This document shows, piece by piece, positions 53,515 to 62,233 of a DNA stretch of 64,000 nt (position 1 is its first letter; each line of letters opens with the position of its first letter). Made by a program: the position numbers and the translations under genes. The notes under the pieces were generated by a model. That model did no database searches, was not told the origin of the DNA, and saw only the letters and a list, made by a program, of their open reading frames with translations. Source of the stretch: Changshengia sp963803165 (GTDB taxonomy: Bacteria; Chloroflexota; Dormibacteria; Aeolococcales; Aeolococcaceae); assembly GCA_963803165.1 (NCBI GenBank), contig CAWDLK010000002.1, positions 310,001-374,000 on the forward strand. Direction: 5' to 3'.

Positions 53515-54507
53515 TCAGACCGCGCACTCCCCCTCGCCGGTCCTGCCGGTGAAGGCGACCTCCTGGTCCCAGTCGACGACCTCCGCCTCGCTCGGGGAGT
53601 CGCTGAGGGCGAGATCCTCGAGGCACATCCTGACCGCCTCGCGGTCGGCGCGCTCGACCCAGGCGGCGAACAGCTCGCCACCCTCACGCTCCTCGCGATA
53701 CTGGCCGACCAGGCGCTCCAGGGCGAGCGGCACCCGGCGTGCCGGGATCTTCATCACGGGCTGCGCCATCCGCGCCCCGCGCGCGTCGACGCCGCCGCCG
53801 AGCATCAGCATGTAGTGCGGCACCGGGTCGTCGCCGACGTGCTTGCTGTTGCCGTAGAAGCCGACGGTGGCGACGTGGTGCTGGCTGCAGGAGTTGGGGC
53901 AGCCGCTCGCCTTGATGCTGGTGCCGGCGAACTCGGGCAGGTCCTGCAGCCGCGCGCCGTCGAGCCACCGGCTGACGGCGCGGCCGAGGCCCCGCGACGA
54001 GGTGATGCCGAGGTTGCAGGTGTCCGCCCCGGGGCAGGTGACGACGTCCCGGATGCCGAGCGCCTCGGCTTCGGCGCGCTCCAGGCGGGCCCGCAGCGCA
54101 CCGGCCAGGAAGGGGCTCTCGCCGCCCGTCGACACCGCCACGCAGAGCGGTCCGCGCCGGACCAGCGCGGGGGCGTGGAAGTGGCAGTGCTGGGGGCGGT
54201 CGACGACGTTGAGGAGCACCCCGCGCTCCTCGGCCTCGGTGAAGCTCCGGCGGTGGGTCTCCTCGTCCTCCGACGCGTCGATGGCGAGGAACCGGCCGGC
54301 GAGGTCCCCCGGAGCGTAGTCGCGGCGCAGGAGGTCGACCGCGCCCTCGGACCCGAGCGCCTCCACCTCGGCGCCCGGACTTGCGGCGAGGACGGTGACC
54401 CGCGCTCCGGCGCCGACCAGGCCGCGCGCCTTCTCCGCCGCCAGCGGACCGCCGCCGAGGACCGTGCAGGGCCGGTCGCGGAGCTGAAGCGTGACCGGGT
54501 AGCTCAC
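53515..54507 (-). CDS. Siroheme synthase (CysG N-domain) fused to the C-terminal sulfite/nitrite reductase cluster domain
   Basis: 330 residues. Residues 1-~145 are precorrin-2 dehydrogenase/ferrochelatase: TVLGGGPLAAEKARGL, then LNVVDRPQHCHFHAPALVRRG and VAVSTGGESPFLAGALR. From about 150 the chain is the sulfite/nitrite reductase 4Fe-4S-siroheme domain with C158-PGADT-C164 and C203-PNS-C207, then GFYGNSKHVGD and the family C-terminus. The N-terminal half of a normal ~550-residue reductase, which supplies sulfite-binding Arg/Lys, is absent. The frame is unbroken, so this is a real fusion or an in-frame deletion joining cysG to nirA. It starts 9 bp after cysH. Confidence 0.82.
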   Translation of the reverse strand: MSYPVTLQLRDRPCTVLGGGPLAAEKARGLVGAGARVTVLAASPGAEVEALGSEGAVDLLRRDYAPGDLAGRFLAIDASEDEETHRRSFTEAEERGVLLNVVDRPQHCHFHAPALVRRGPLCVAVSTGGESPFLAGALRARLERAEAEALGIRDVVTCPGADTCNLGITSSRGLGRAVSRWLDGARLQDLPEFAGTSIKASGCPNSCSQHHVATVGFYGNSKHVGDDPVPHYMLMLGGGVDARGARMAQPVMKIPARRVPLALERLVGQYREEREGGELFAAWVERADREAVRMCLEDLALSDSPSEAEVVDWDQEVAFTGRTGEGECAV

Positions 54508-54516
54508 CGTCCGAGC

Positions 54517-55353
54517 TCAGGCCGGCGCCGGGCCGGAGGCGGCGGCGGGGTCGGACGAGCCGGCGACGTGGAGGCCGCACTCCTTGATCGAATCCCCCTC
54601 CCACCACCAGCGCCCGGCGCGCTCGTCCTCGCCGGGGCGGGTGGCCCGGGTGCAGGGAGCGCAGCCGATCGAGGTGTAGCCCTGCGCGTAGAGGGCGTGG
54701 ACGGGCAGGTCGCGGGAGCGGACCCGCTCCCAGACGTCCTCGTGGCTCCAGCGCACCAGCGGGGCCACCTTGGCGATGCCGCTGTGGCCCGGGTCGCGCG
54801 CCACCACCGGGGTGGCCCGGCGCGTCGACGCCTGCTCCCGGCGCAGCCCGGTGATCCAGGCGTCACAGCCCGCGAGGGCGCGGCTGAGCGGGTGGGTCTT
54901 GCGGACCTCGCAGCAGAGGTGGCGCAGCTCCTGGGAGATGTGGAAGAGGTTGACGCCGTGCTCCCCGGTCATCGCCTCGAGCTCCGAGGGGTCCGGGCTC
55001 ACCACGCGCAGCGTCACCGCGAAGCGCCTCCGCACCGTGTCGATCAGCTCGTGGGTCTCCTCGGGGAGGCGACCGGTGTCGAGGGTCACCACCTCGACGC
55101 CGGGGCGCAGCCGGCTCGCCATGTCGATGAGGACCACGGACTCCGCCTGGAGGCTGGCCACCACCGCGACGCGCTGGAAGCGCTCGAGGGTCCAGGCGAC
55201 GATCGCCTCGGCGTCCCTCTCCTCGAGGTCGCGCGCGGCGACCTCCAGCTCGTCGATCGGGGCCGTCCCCGCGGTCACGGCCGGGGACCGGTGGGAGCGG
55301 GCGGAAGCGGAGGTCGAGGGGAGGTCGCGGGCGTCGGGATCACTGCGGGTCAC
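54517..55353 (-). CDS. cysH: Adenylylsulfate (APS) reductase, CysH family
   Basis: About 278 residues. It reduces APS to sulfite with thioredoxin. The 4Fe-4S pattern of the APS-type enzyme is complete: CC in LRHLCCEVRKTHPL and C-x2-C in SIGCAPCTRA, with the catalytic Cys in the C-terminal KECGLH. LDTGRLPEETHELID and ITGLRREQASTRR are also conserved. GTG 55353 is chosen; GTG 55392 is open too, and the first ~40 residues are poorly conserved. It lies downstream of a short Cys-containing leader ORF. Confidence 0.9.
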   Translation of the reverse strand: MTRSDPDARDLPSTSASARSHRSPAVTAGTAPIDELEVAARDLEERDAEAIVAWTLERFQRVAVVASLQAESVVLIDMASRLRPGVEVVTLDTGRLPEETHELIDTVRRRFAVTLRVVSPDPSELEAMTGEHGVNLFHISQELRHLCCEVRKTHPLSRALAGCDAWITGLRREQASTRRATPVVARDPGHSGIAKVAPLVRWSHEDVWERVRSRDLPVHALYAQGYTSIGCAPCTRATRPGEDERAGRWWWEGDSIKECGLHVAGSSDPAAASGPAPA

Positions 55354-55362
55354 TCTCCGGGG

Positions 55363-55383
55363 ACCGGCCCGGGGCGGGCCGGT
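55363..55383 (-). promoter_or_regulatory. Hairpin just upstream of cysH
   Basis: accggccc and gggccggt pair perfectly (8 bp, 5-nt loop) about 10 nt before the chosen cysH start. It could mask the ribosome site or act as the downstream half of an attenuator governed by the leader ORF. Confidence 0.45.
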
Positions 55384-55490
55384 GATGGGCACGTACGGCG
55401 ATCAGGGTGCGGCCGGAGAGCCCGGACGGTGGGTCGGCGAGTGCGCCTGGGTCGGGTCGGGAGAAGGGCTGAGCCGGCCGTGGAGAACGG

Positions 55491-55577
55491 CTACATACAG
55501 GCGCAGGCGACTCGGCGGACGAAGTCCTTCTCGCCCCAGCGGGAGAAGAAGACGGGCGTGCAGGCTCCGTTCCGCAT
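55491..55577 (-). CDS. Cysteine-ending 28-residue leader peptide of the sulfate-assimilation operon
   Basis: A leaderless small ORF: ATG at 55577 lies 8 nt after a -10 of TATGCT with TTGACG 17 bp upstream. The peptide has Cys at position 6, a basic RR pair and ends R-V-A-C-A-C-M. Short leader peptides ending in Cys-rich stretches are known in actinobacteria ahead of sulfur genes and, in mycobacteria, act as cysteine-responsive attenuators. Ribosome stalling at the terminal Cys codons when cysteine is scarce could open the cysH region. Function here is inferred from position, promoter and composition. Confidence 0.65.
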   Translation of the reverse strand: MRNGACTPVFFSRWGEKDFVRRVACACM

Positions 55578-55585
55578 GGCCGGGG

Positions 55586-55614
55586 AGCATACCAGCAGAG
55601 GTAACGGGCGTCAA
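55586..55614 (-). promoter_or_regulatory. Promoter of the cysH leader
   Basis: TTGACG (55609-55614), 17-bp spacer, TATGCT (55586-55591) on the minus strand; one of the best sigma-70-like promoters in the window. Transcription would begin at or within a base or two of the leader-ORF ATG. Confidence 0.75.
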
Positions 55615-55659
55615 ACATTCTCCTTGTAAGATGGATCGTGCGCCGCCCCCGGGCGGGGC

Positions 55660-56472
55660 TCAGAGCAGGTCGGGGAGGTCCGCGATCGAGTCGATGACCG
55701 CCTGCGGCGGTCCCGCCCCCACCGGGCCGGCCCGGTGGGCGAACTTGCCGGTGCGCACCAGGACGCAGCGGGCTCCCACCGTCCGAGCGCCGGCCAGGTC
55801 GGTCTCGGGGTCGTCCCCGACCACCAGCGTCTCGCCGGCGGTGCAGCCCAGATCGGCGAGCGCCATCTCGAAGAAGTCGGCCGAGGGCTTGCCGAAGGTG
55901 CGCGCCGTCTGCCCGGTGGCGTACTCGAGGAGGGCGACGAAGGCCCCCGTGTCGAGCGAGGGCCCGTCCGGCGCCTGCCACCAGCGCCCGCGCTGGAGGG
56001 CGAGGAGCCGGGCCCCGTCCGTGAGCCGGCGGAAGGCCGCATCGAGCTGCGCGTAGCCGGTGAGCTCGCGGCAGTCCCCCACCAGCACGTGGTCGGCCCT
56101 GCCCTCCCCGGCGTCGTGAGCGGCGAAGCGGGCGGCCAGCTCGGCGGTGAGCAGGAGATGGCACCGCTCCGCGGGCCGCTGCTCGAGGAAGCGCAGCGCC
56201 GCGACCACCGGGGTGAAGACCGCCGCGGCGCCGACCTCGAGCCCCGCCGCGGCGAGGTCGCGGCAGACGCTCTCCGGGGCGTGCGAGTCGATGTTGGTGA
56301 GCACCCGCACCTGGATGCCGCGCTCCCGGAGCAGGCCGAGGGTGCTCACGGCGCCGGGGATGGGCGCGCCGAGGTCCATCAGCGTGCCATCGACGTCGAG
56401 CAGCACGGCCCGCACCGGGGGACCTCCGGCGTTGGGCAGCCCGCCCGGCAGCGGGGCCCGCCGCGCGGTCAT
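55660..56472 (-). CDS. HAD-superfamily (NagD-like) phosphatase
   Basis: 270 residues. Motif I LLDVDGTLMDLG, a type IIA cap in the middle, and motifs III/IV GKPSADFFEMAL and VVGDDPETDLAGA. Family members dephosphorylate phosphoglycolate, nucleotides or sugar phosphates; the substrate here is not predictable. ATG overlaps the stop of the glycosylase gene, so the two are coupled. Confidence 0.85.
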   Translation of the reverse strand: MTARRAPLPGGLPNAGGPPVRAVLLDVDGTLMDLGAPIPGAVSTLGLLRERGIQVRVLTNIDSHAPESVCRDLAAAGLEVGAAAVFTPVVAALRFLEQRPAERCHLLLTAELAARFAAHDAGEGRADHVLVGDCRELTGYAQLDAAFRRLTDGARLLALQRGRWWQAPDGPSLDTGAFVALLEYATGQTARTFGKPSADFFEMALADLGCTAGETLVVGDDPETDLAGARTVGARCVLVRTGKFAHRAGPVGAGPPQAVIDSIADLPDLL

Positions 56473-57101
56473 GGCGCCACCTCCAGCGCTCGCCAGAGAT
56501 ACCAGCTGGCCACCGTCCGGTACGGCGCCCAGCGCTCACCGCGCGCGCTCACCTCGGCGCGCGCCGGCACCCCCTCGGTCCGGAAGGCCGACTGGAAGCC
56601 GCGCCGGAGGCCGTAGTCGTCGGCGGGCAGCACGTCGGGCCGGCCGAGGCTGAAGATGAGGAACATCTCCGCGGTCCAGCGACCGATGCCGCGCACCGCC
56701 ACGAGCCGCTGGATGATCGCCTCGTCGTCCATCCGCCGCGCCTCGTCGAGGGTCGGCACCTCGCCGGCCACGGTGAGCCGGGCCAGGTCAGCGAGGGCGC
56801 GCTGCTTGGCGCCGGAGAGCCCGGCGCCGCGAAGATCCTCGGCGGAAACGGTCAGCACCTGCTCCGGGGTGGGGCAGGCGGGCGCGCCGGGGAAGAGCGC
56901 GCAGAAGCGCCCGAAGATGGTGGCCGCCGCCCGGGGGGAGAGCTGCTGGTAGACGATCGCCTCCGCGAGCGCGCCGAAGGTGGTCTCCTCGCCGGTGAGC
57001 TCGAGCTCGAAGCGACCCACCGTGTCGATCAGGCGGCCCAGCTCCGGGTCACGGTCGCGGAGGTGGGCCAACGCCCGAGCGGCATCGATGTCGAGATCCA
57101 C
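56469..57101 (-). CDS. DNA-3-methyladenine glycosylase (AlkA-like, HhH-GPD)
   Basis: 210 residues with the helix-hairpin-helix VRGIGRWTAEMFLIFSLGRPDVLPADDYGLRRG; the first Asp in PADD is the expected catalytic residue. AIVYQQLSPRAAATI is the conserved helix before it. It removes alkylated bases from DNA. Shorter than E. coli AlkA since the N-terminal domain is missing, common in this group. Confidence 0.9.
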   Translation of the reverse strand: MDLDIDAARALAHLRDRDPELGRLIDTVGRFELELTGEETTFGALAEAIVYQQLSPRAAATIFGRFCALFPGAPACPTPEQVLTVSAEDLRGAGLSGAKQRALADLARLTVAGEVPTLDEARRMDDEAIIQRLVAVRGIGRWTAEMFLIFSLGRPDVLPADDYGLRRGFQSAFRTEGVPARAEVSARGERWAPYRTVASWYLWRALEVAP

Positions 57102-57168
57102 GGAGAGGCTCTCCCGGCTGGAAGGCGCGGCGGCGACCTCGGGGATTGTCGCCGATCCGCCGCCGGGA

Positions 57169-57888
57169 TCAGCCGGGCGCGGGGGCGCCGGGCCTGACCC
57201 CGGGCCGGGGCGCCCGGTTGTCGCGCAGGGTCAGCTTCCCCTTGGTGATCACGGCCGTGCGGGGCGCCCTCCGAGCCACCTTGGTGTCGTGGGTGACCAG
57301 GATCAGGGTCATCCCACGCTCGGTCCAGAGCTTCTCCATCAGACCGACGATCTCCGAGCTGGTGACCTCGTCGAGGTTGCCGGTGGGCTCGTCGGCGAGG
57401 ATCACCTTGGGCTGCTTGACCAGGGCTCGGGCGATCGCCACCCGCTGCTGCTCACCGCCCGACATCTCGGGAGGGAAGTGGGTGGCGCGGTCGGCGAGCC
57501 CGACCTCGGCCAGGGCCGCCAGAGAGCGCGCGCGCCGCTCCGCGCTCTTGATCCTGAGCGGCACCAGGGCCGCCTCCACGTTCTCCTCGGCGTTGAGCGT
57601 GGGCAGGAGGTTGTAGTTCTGGAAGATGAAGCCGAAGTTCTGGGCGCGCACGTCCACCAGCTGGGATTCGGGCATGGCCCCCAGGTCCATGCCGTCGAAG
57701 ATGACCTTCCCCGAGGTCGGCTTGTCGAGCGCCCCGAGCATCTGGAGGAGGGTCGTCTTGCCGTGCCCGGTGAGCCCCTGGACGGTGATGAACTCGCCGT
57801 CGGGGATCTGCAGGTCGACGCCGCTCAGGGCCGCGACCTTGCCCCTCGCCTTGGGGTAGACCCGGGACAGCTTCTTGAGCTCATACAT
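57169..57888 (-). CDS. MacB/LolD-type ABC transporter ATP-binding protein
   Basis: 239 residues. Walker A GLTGHGKTT, Q-loop FIFQNYNLLP, signature MSGGE(QQR), Walker B VILADEPTGNLD and H-loop VTHDTK. The Walker A and signature deviate slightly from consensus (GHGK for GSGK, MSGGE for LSGGQ). It pairs with the permease encoded just upstream on the same strand. Confidence 0.92.
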   Translation of the reverse strand: MYELKKLSRVYPKARGKVAALSGVDLQIPDGEFITVQGLTGHGKTTLLQMLGALDKPTSGKVIFDGMDLGAMPESQLVDVRAQNFGFIFQNYNLLPTLNAEENVEAALVPLRIKSAERRARSLAALAEVGLADRATHFPPEMSGGEQQRVAIARALVKQPKVILADEPTGNLDEVTSSEIVGLMEKLWTERGMTLILVTHDTKVARRAPRTAVITKGKLTLRDNRAPRPGVRPGAPAPG

Positions 57889-57953
57889 CGGAGATCTCCC
57901 GGGTCCTGGTGTTGGCGCGCTGCGGGTGATCCGCGGCGGTGACGGGGGTCAGC

Positions 57954-59519
57954 TCATTCAACACGGCGCAGCGCCTCCGCGGGGTGCAGGCGGGCGGCCC
58001 GCCAGCCGCCCAGGATGCCGGCGATGACCCCGCCCACGATGGCCAGGCCGACCGCGACCAGGAGCACCTCGAGGCTGAGCGGCGCGGTCAGGTGGACCGG
58101 CACGCTGTGCGAGGTGGGGGCGAAGGTCCGGGCGAAGTCCGGGCGGGAGCTGGCGAAGGCCCCGGGCGATGCGCCGCCGAAGAAGCCGCCCTCCCCACCA
58201 CCGGGGAACCCGCCGCCGCCGGTGGAGGCGGTGGCCGATCCTCCCAGCCCGGTGGCCCCGACCGTCGCGGAGAGCGGGGGTGCCAGCCGGGTCACCAGGA
58301 ACGCCCCGAGCACCCCGAGACCGATCCCCACGGCCCCACCGATGATCCCGAGCACCGCGGATTCGCCGAGGACCTGCCCGACGATGCGGCGGCTGCGCCA
58401 GCCGATCGCCTTGAGGGTGCCGAACTCGCGCACCCTGCGGGTCACCGAGGCGATGGTGAGCAGCACGGCCAGGACGAAGGCGGCCAGCAGCACGAGGGCC
58501 GAGAGCCAGACGCCCAGGGTGTTGGCGAGCGTGGAGGCGGTGCTGAGGGAGCCCGAGACATTGCTGGCGAGGTCCGCGGCGGTGGTCACGGTCGCCGAGG
58601 GCAGCAGCTTCTGGATCTCGGCCTGGACCGAGCTGATGGCCGCGGAGTTGGTGGCGGTGACGTAGACGGTGTTGACGTCGCCCGTGTCCCCGCTCAGGGT
58701 CTGGGCCTCGCTCAGCGGTATGTAGATGTCAGCACCGTCGGTCTCGGTCACCGTCACCACCCCGACCACGGTGAAGGTGGAGCCGTCGATGGTGAGGGTG
58801 GAGTTCGCCTTGAGCGAGTTCTGCTTCGCGTAGCTGCTGCTCACCAGGGCGAGCAGCTGATCCGCGGCGGATCCCTGCTGCACCTCGGAGAACCACTGGC
58901 TGACCGCCGACGCCCCCGAGGTGATGTTGGCCCCGCTGAGCAGCCCCACCCCCGGGGTGGAGGGGTCGATGCCGTCCACCGAGAAGGTGGTGACGCCGAA
59001 GGCCCCCGGCGACGGGGAGGCGGACGGCGAGGCGCTCGCGGATGGGGTGGGAGTGGGGGTGGGCGTCGGTGTGGCCGCGGAGCTGCTGGACGACCCGCCC
59101 CCGAAGAAGTTGCCGAAGCTCCCACTCACGTGAATGGAGTTCAGGACCAGCGCGCCGGCGGCCCCGGCCACGCCCTTCAGGTTGGCGATCGAGGTCACCT
59201 TGGAGGTGGCGATGGTGGTCAGCCCGGGACTCGAGCTCAGCCGGTCCTGGCTGAAGGCCTGCCCCGCCTCGGCGCGGCTCGAAGGGTTGGCGTTGAAGCT
59301 GAAGGATCCACCGCTCCCGGCGGCCGGCGCCTCGGTGACGGTGAGGTCGGTGCCCACCCCGTAGAGGGAGGAGAGCACCTGGCCCTGGGCGGCGTTGACC
59401 CCCGAGGCGGCGGCGGTGACGGTGATCACCAGGCCGACCGCCAGGGCCAGGCCGATGGCCACCACGCTGGCGGAGCGAGCGCGCCGCCGGAGTTCGCGTC
59501 CGAGATAGCGGAAGTACAA
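57954..59519 (-). CDS. MacB/FtsX-type ABC transporter permease
   Basis: About 521 residues: one N-terminal helix (SVVAIGLALAVGLVITVTA), a large extracytoplasmic domain, and three C-terminal helices of the FtsX domain, ending in RAARLHPAEALRRVE. A Thr-Pro then Ser-Ala-Pro low-complexity stretch of ~22 residues interrupts the extracytoplasmic domain, and a Gly-rich stretch splits the FtsX domain. TTG at 59519 is the start: AGGAG lies 6 nt upstream. Likely exports a lipid, peptide or lipoprotein. Confidence 0.87.
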   Translation of the reverse strand: MYFRYLGRELRRRARSASVVAIGLALAVGLVITVTAAASGVNAAQGQVLSSLYGVGTDLTVTEAPAAGSGGSFSFNANPSSRAEAGQAFSQDRLSSSPGLTTIATSKVTSIANLKGVAGAAGALVLNSIHVSGSFGNFFGGGSSSSSAATPTPTPTPTPSASASPSASPSPGAFGVTTFSVDGIDPSTPGVGLLSGANITSGASAVSQWFSEVQQGSAADQLLALVSSSYAKQNSLKANSTLTIDGSTFTVVGVVTVTETDGADIYIPLSEAQTLSGDTGDVNTVYVTATNSAAISSVQAEIQKLLPSATVTTAADLASNVSGSLSTASTLANTLGVWLSALVLLAAFVLAVLLTIASVTRRVREFGTLKAIGWRSRRIVGQVLGESAVLGIIGGAVGIGLGVLGAFLVTRLAPPLSATVGATGLGGSATASTGGGGFPGGGEGGFFGGASPGAFASSRPDFARTFAPTSHSVPVHLTAPLSLEVLLVAVGLAIVGGVIAGILGGWRAARLHPAEALRRVE

Positions 59520-59610
59520 CGTCTGCTCCTGTTGTGAGAGCTGAGCCCGATCCCAGCCGGCCGGAGTATAGGCACGGTCCCTGGGACGCCCCCCGGAACG
59601 AACTGGGGAA

Positions 59611-59657
59611 GCGCTGGGAGTGCGCCCCGGCGATCCCCGCCGGGGTGGGCCCAGCGC
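59611..59657 (+). other. Large compound hairpin upstream of glutamate dehydrogenase
   Basis: An outer 8-bp stem, gcgctggg (59611-59618) with cccagcgc (59650-59657), encloses an inner 7-bp stem, ccccggc (59625-59631) with gccgggg (59639-59645). No U-run follows. It may be a leader structure for gdhA or protect the divergent permease transcript. Confidence 0.5.
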
Positions 59658-59789
59658 CCCGAGAGGGTGCGATCTGCCCTGGCGGGCGGCGCCCGTCGGT
59701 GCGAGGATGGATGGCGGCACGCCGCGGAGCGGACGGCCCTCACCTCTGGTTGCCGGCCGGCGCCCCGCGGTCATCACAGGAGGTGAACC

Positions 59790-61070
59790 GTGACCCAGTC
59801 AGCACTCGCGACGGCGCAGGCGGTGGCGGTCGAGGACCCCTGGCGAAACGCCCAACGGCAGTTCGACGCGGCGGCGGAGCTCCTCGAGCTGGAGGTGGGG
59901 GTGCGCAGCTTCCTGAGGGAGGCGCAGCGCGAGCTGATCGTCCATTTCCCGGTGAAGATGGACGACGGCTCGATCCAGATGTTCGAGGGCTATCGGGTCC
60001 AGCACAACCTGGCCCGCGGCCCCGCCAAGGGGGGGATCCGATTCCATCCCCGGGTGACCCTCAGCGAGGTCAAGGCCCTGGCGATGTGGATGACCTGGAA
60101 GTGCGCGGCGTCGGGACTGCCCTTCGGCGGGGCCAAGGGAGGCGTGGTCGTCGACCCCAAACGGCTGAGCATCAGCGAGCTGGAGCGGCTCACCCGCCGC
60201 TACGCCGCCGAGATCTCGGTGCTGATCGGCCCCGAGCGGGACATCCCCGCCCCGGACGTCAACACCACCCCCCAGGTGATGGCCTGGATCATGGACACCA
60301 TGTCGATGAGCGCCGGGTACTCCATCCCGGCGGCGGTCACCGGCAAGCCGATCGCGGTCGGCGGCAGCGAGGGTCGCAACGAGGCCACCGGTCGCGGCGT
60401 GGCGGTGGTCGCCCTGCGCGCCTGCACCCACCTGGGACGCGACCCGCGCACCTCGACCGTCGCGGTCCAGGGGTTCGGCAACGCCGGCAGCATCGCCGCC
60501 CGGCTGATGGCGGCGGACGGTTTCACCATCCGGGCGGTCTCCGACACCGGCGGCGCGATCTGGAGCGACCGGCCGCTGCCCGTGCTCGAGGTCATCGAGC
60601 ACAAGCGGCGCACCGGCTCGGTGGCCGGATTCCCGGGGACCCGTGCCATCAGCAACGCCGAGCTGCTCGCCGCTCCCGTCGACGTGCTGGTCCCGGCGGC
60701 CCTCGAGAACGAGATCACCGGCGAGAACGCCGGGGCCGTCCAGGCGACCTTGATCCTGGAGGCGGCCAACGGTCCGGTCACCCCCGCGGCCGACGAGATC
60801 CTGGCCCGCCGGGGGGTCACCGTGGTCCCGGACATCATCGCCAACGCCGGTGGGGTGACCGTCTCCTACTTCGAGTGGGTCCAGGACCTGCAGTCCTTCT
60901 TCTGGGAGGAGGCGGAGATCAACGACCGGCTGCAGCGCATCATGACGACCTCCTTCGAGACCGCCTGGGAGGCGTCGCAGCGGCTCAGCGTCCCGCTCCG
61001 GCTGGGCGCCTATACGGTGGCGGTGCAGCGGGTCGCCGAGGCCACCACCGCCCGCGGCATCTACCCGTGA
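59790..61070 (+). CDS. gdhA: Glutamate dehydrogenase
   Basis: 426-residue Glu/Leu dehydrogenase family enzyme catalysing the reversible conversion of 2-oxoglutarate and ammonia to glutamate. Catalytic lysines are in GPAKGGIRFHP and LPFGGAKGGV; the nucleotide fold has VQGFGNAGS; the C-terminal ANAGGVTVSYFEW is typical. Short, archaeal/Chloroflexota-like form. The GTG is preceded by AGGAGGTGA, the strongest ribosome site in the window. The coenzyme is unresolved. Confidence 0.94.
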   Translation: MTQSALATAQAVAVEDPWRNAQRQFDAAAELLELEVGVRSFLREAQRELIVHFPVKMDDGSIQMFEGYRVQHNLARGPAKGGIRFHPRVTLSEVKALAMWMTWKCAASGLPFGGAKGGVVVDPKRLSISELERLTRRYAAEISVLIGPERDIPAPDVNTTPQVMAWIMDTMSMSAGYSIPAAVTGKPIAVGGSEGRNEATGRGVAVVALRACTHLGRDPRTSTVAVQGFGNAGSIAARLMAADGFTIRAVSDTGGAIWSDRPLPVLEVIEHKRRTGSVAGFPGTRAISNAELLAAPVDVLVPAALENEITGENAGAVQATLILEAANGPVTPAADEILARRGVTVVPDIIANAGGVTVSYFEWVQDLQSFFWEEAEINDRLQRIMTTSFETAWEASQRLSVPLRLGAYTVAVQRVAEATTARGIYP

Positions 61071-61091
61071 GCTGAGGGCACCATGGCGGCC

Positions 61092-61120
61092 GCGCGGGGG
61101 CCCATCGCGGGACCCCGCGC
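61092..61120. terminator. Bidirectional terminator-like hairpin after gdhA
   Basis: gcgcgggg (61092-61099) and ccccgcgc (61113-61120) form an 8-bp perfect stem in the short space between convergent gdhA and the DUF3048 gene. Confidence 0.5.
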
Positions 61121-61141
61121 GGCACGCCGCGCTGGCGCAGC

Positions 61142-62233
61142 CTATGCGGCCGGCGCCGAGGCGGTGACCGTGCTCCCCTGCGGCACCAGGTCGATCAGCA
61201 CCTGGCCGGGGGCGATCGGCGCCGGCGCCCCGTCGGTGAGGGTGAGCTGGGGCGGTCCGGTGGCTCCCTGGTTCCAGATGATCGAGTAGAGCTCGCCGCC
61301 CACCGCCACCTGCCCGCTGCCGTTGGAGTTGGGGCCGATGCCGAAGTCGAGCCCCTCGGTGTAGCCGCCGCTCGGGTTCTCGTTGTCGGCGGGCACCGGG
61401 ATCACCGGGACCTGGAGGACCACGACGGTCGGCGTCTCCCACGGCTGGCCGGTGTTGGCGTCGTCGAGGACACCCGTCGCCGGGTACTCGGGCGTGGCCG
61501 GCTCGCTGCGCTGGTACGCCCCGCCCGCCGGCTGGTAGGTGAAGATCGGCGTCTCCTCCGGGGAGATCGGGACCTGGAAGCTGGTGACCGGCGTGCCCCC
61601 GGCCGGCAGGTCGGTGACCGGGGTGCGCGCCCAGAGCTGGTAGCCGACGGTGCTCAGGCCGATCTTCTGGGAGAAGCTCGACAGCTCCGAGCCGTTGGTG
61701 TAGAGGTTGTGGGGGGAGCCGTAGCGCGCGGCCGGGGGCGGCCCCGCCGTCCGGTAGAGGACCGTGGTGCCGACCGCCGCGTCATCGGGGCTGTATTGCT
61801 TCAGGCCGCTCGACCGGAGCTGGGCCAGCGTGTAGTTGCTCGCCCCCGAGTAGAGCAGGGCGCCGCCATAGAACTGGAGCAGGCGGAGGTCGACGAGGCG
61901 GGCGCTGCGCACCGGGCCCACCAGGTCCGGCCCCGGAGGCGCGCCGAAGAAGATGCCGGTGAAGCGGCTGATCCCGCCCTCCGTCTGGTACTCGTAGACG
62001 ACCTGTGCCTGGCTCAGCCCGGACTGGGGTCGCGCCTGGTAGAGGTTCTCCACCTGGACCAGGAGCGGCTGGCTGAGCGGCGGCGGGGAGGGCGTCGGGG
62101 TCGGCACGAGGGCCGTGGGGGACGGCGTCGGGGTGGGCGTGGTCGAGGTGCCCGCATGCGTGCTGCCGCATCCGGCCACCACCAGCAGCGCGCCGACCAG
62201 GACTATCGACATCCGCGATCGGGAATTGGCCAT
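61142..62233 (-). CDS. DUF3048 (YerB-like) lipoprotein
   Basis: 363 residues. A lipoprotein signal with the lipobox VVAGC (C22) follows a hydrophobic core, then a Thr-Pro-rich linker to about residue 52. The DUF3048 domain has ENLYQARPQSGLSQAQVVYEYQTEGGISRF and VGPVRSAR, and the C-terminal beta domain is complete. It is anchored outside the membrane; function is unknown, and relatives occur in Gram-positive cell envelopes. Confidence 0.9.
   Translation of the reverse strand: MANSRSRMSIVLVGALLVVAGCGSTHAGTSTTPTPTPSPTALVPTPTPSPPPLSQPLLVQVENLYQARPQSGLSQAQVVYEYQTEGGISRFTGIFFGAPPGPDLVGPVRSARLVDLRLLQFYGGALLYSGASNYTLAQLRSSGLKQYSPDDAAVGTTVLYRTAGPPPAARYGSPHNLYTNGSELSSFSQKIGLSTVGYQLWARTPVTDLPAGGTPVTSFQVPISPEETPIFTYQPAGGAYQRSEPATPEYPATGVLDDANTGQPWETPTVVVLQVPVIPVPADNENPSGGYTEGLDFGIGPNSNGSGQVAVGGELYSIIWNQGATGPPQLTLTDGAPAPIAPGQVLIDLVPQGSTVTASAPAA

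Noticed and set aside
59030..59080. GT-rich tandem repeat as a CRISPR-like or satellite element
   Set aside because: It is the coding sequence of a Thr-Pro linker in the ABC permease.
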